From the NCBI GenBank assembly GCA_016735415.1, contig JAERRP010000057.1, forward strand, positions 1 to 5,635: a stretch of DNA of 5,635 nucleotides, given 5' to 3'. Position numbers and translations under genes: made by a program. The notes below the pieces were generated by a model, which was not told the DNA's origin, made no database searches, and worked only from the letters and a program-made list of their open reading frames with translations. Of this stretch, positions 5,594-5,635 are shown in pieces. Each line of letters begins with the position of its first letter. Within the stretch, counting starts at the first letter, position 1. The DNA comes from Desulfobacterales bacterium. GTDB taxonomy: Bacteria > Desulfobacterota > Desulfobacteria > Desulfobacterales > UBA5852.

Positions 5594-5635
5594 GGTTTAA
5601 AAACCAAGGAGGGATGGAACACATAGGGAGAAACA
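5594..5635. other. Unassigned tail after the aminotransferase frame
   Basis: These 42 bases are purine-rich and contain a strong ribosome-site-like AAGGAGGG (5607-5614) and a second AGGGAG (5625-5630) near the edge. An ATG at 5614 lies too close to the first site, and its frame could not be judged. In no frame does the sequence continue the aminotransferase family pattern. It may be the edge of an inserted element or the leader of the next gene. Confidence 0.3.

Overview
This is a GC-rich bacterial window with short intergenic gaps and ordinary Shine-Dalgarno sites. The gene content, and above all a small selenoprotein gene with a bacterial-type SECIS hairpin, suggests a selenium-using Gram-negative anaerobe, most likely a Desulfobacterota (Desulfobacteraceae/Desulfosarcinaceae-like) species. 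That placement is inferred from gene style, because there is no rRNA or marker gene here to prove it.

Layout. (1) Positions 1-207, minus strand: the N-terminal 69 codons of argJ (arginine biosynthesis), running off the left edge. (2) 208-481: a divergent intergenic region with a candidate plus-strand promoter and GC-rich inverted repeats. (3) 482-664, plus strand: a 60-residue protein with two CxxC motifs and an in-frame TGA at codon 21, read here as selenocysteine because a SECIS-like hairpin (549-589) follows it. Standard gene calling would miss this gene. (4) 671-1585: an AEC (auxin efflux carrier) family permease. (5) 1590-2360: truA, tRNA pseudouridine(38-40) synthase. Genes 3-5 are separated by only 6 and 4 bases and look like one transcription unit. 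(6) 2399-4264, minus strand: a CLC-family anion transporter with a C-terminal CBS-domain pair, convergent with truA. (7) 4265-4540: a divergent intergenic region with a good sigma70-type promoter for the last gene. (8) 4541-5593, plus strand: a PLP-dependent aminotransferase of the Aminotran_MocR/aspartate aminotransferase type. It stops about 75 residues before the expected C-terminus, at what looks like a one-base deletion, and the sequence after it no longer resembles the family.

How the genes relate. argJ and the aminotransferase belong to amino-acid metabolism, truA to tRNA maturation, and the AEC and CLC proteins to membrane transport. They do not form one obvious pathway. The main discovery is the selenoprotein at the head of the AEC-truA unit. 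The AEC start codon has no clear ribosome binding site and lies just after the selenoprotein stop, so its translation may depend on ribosomes that read through the UGA.
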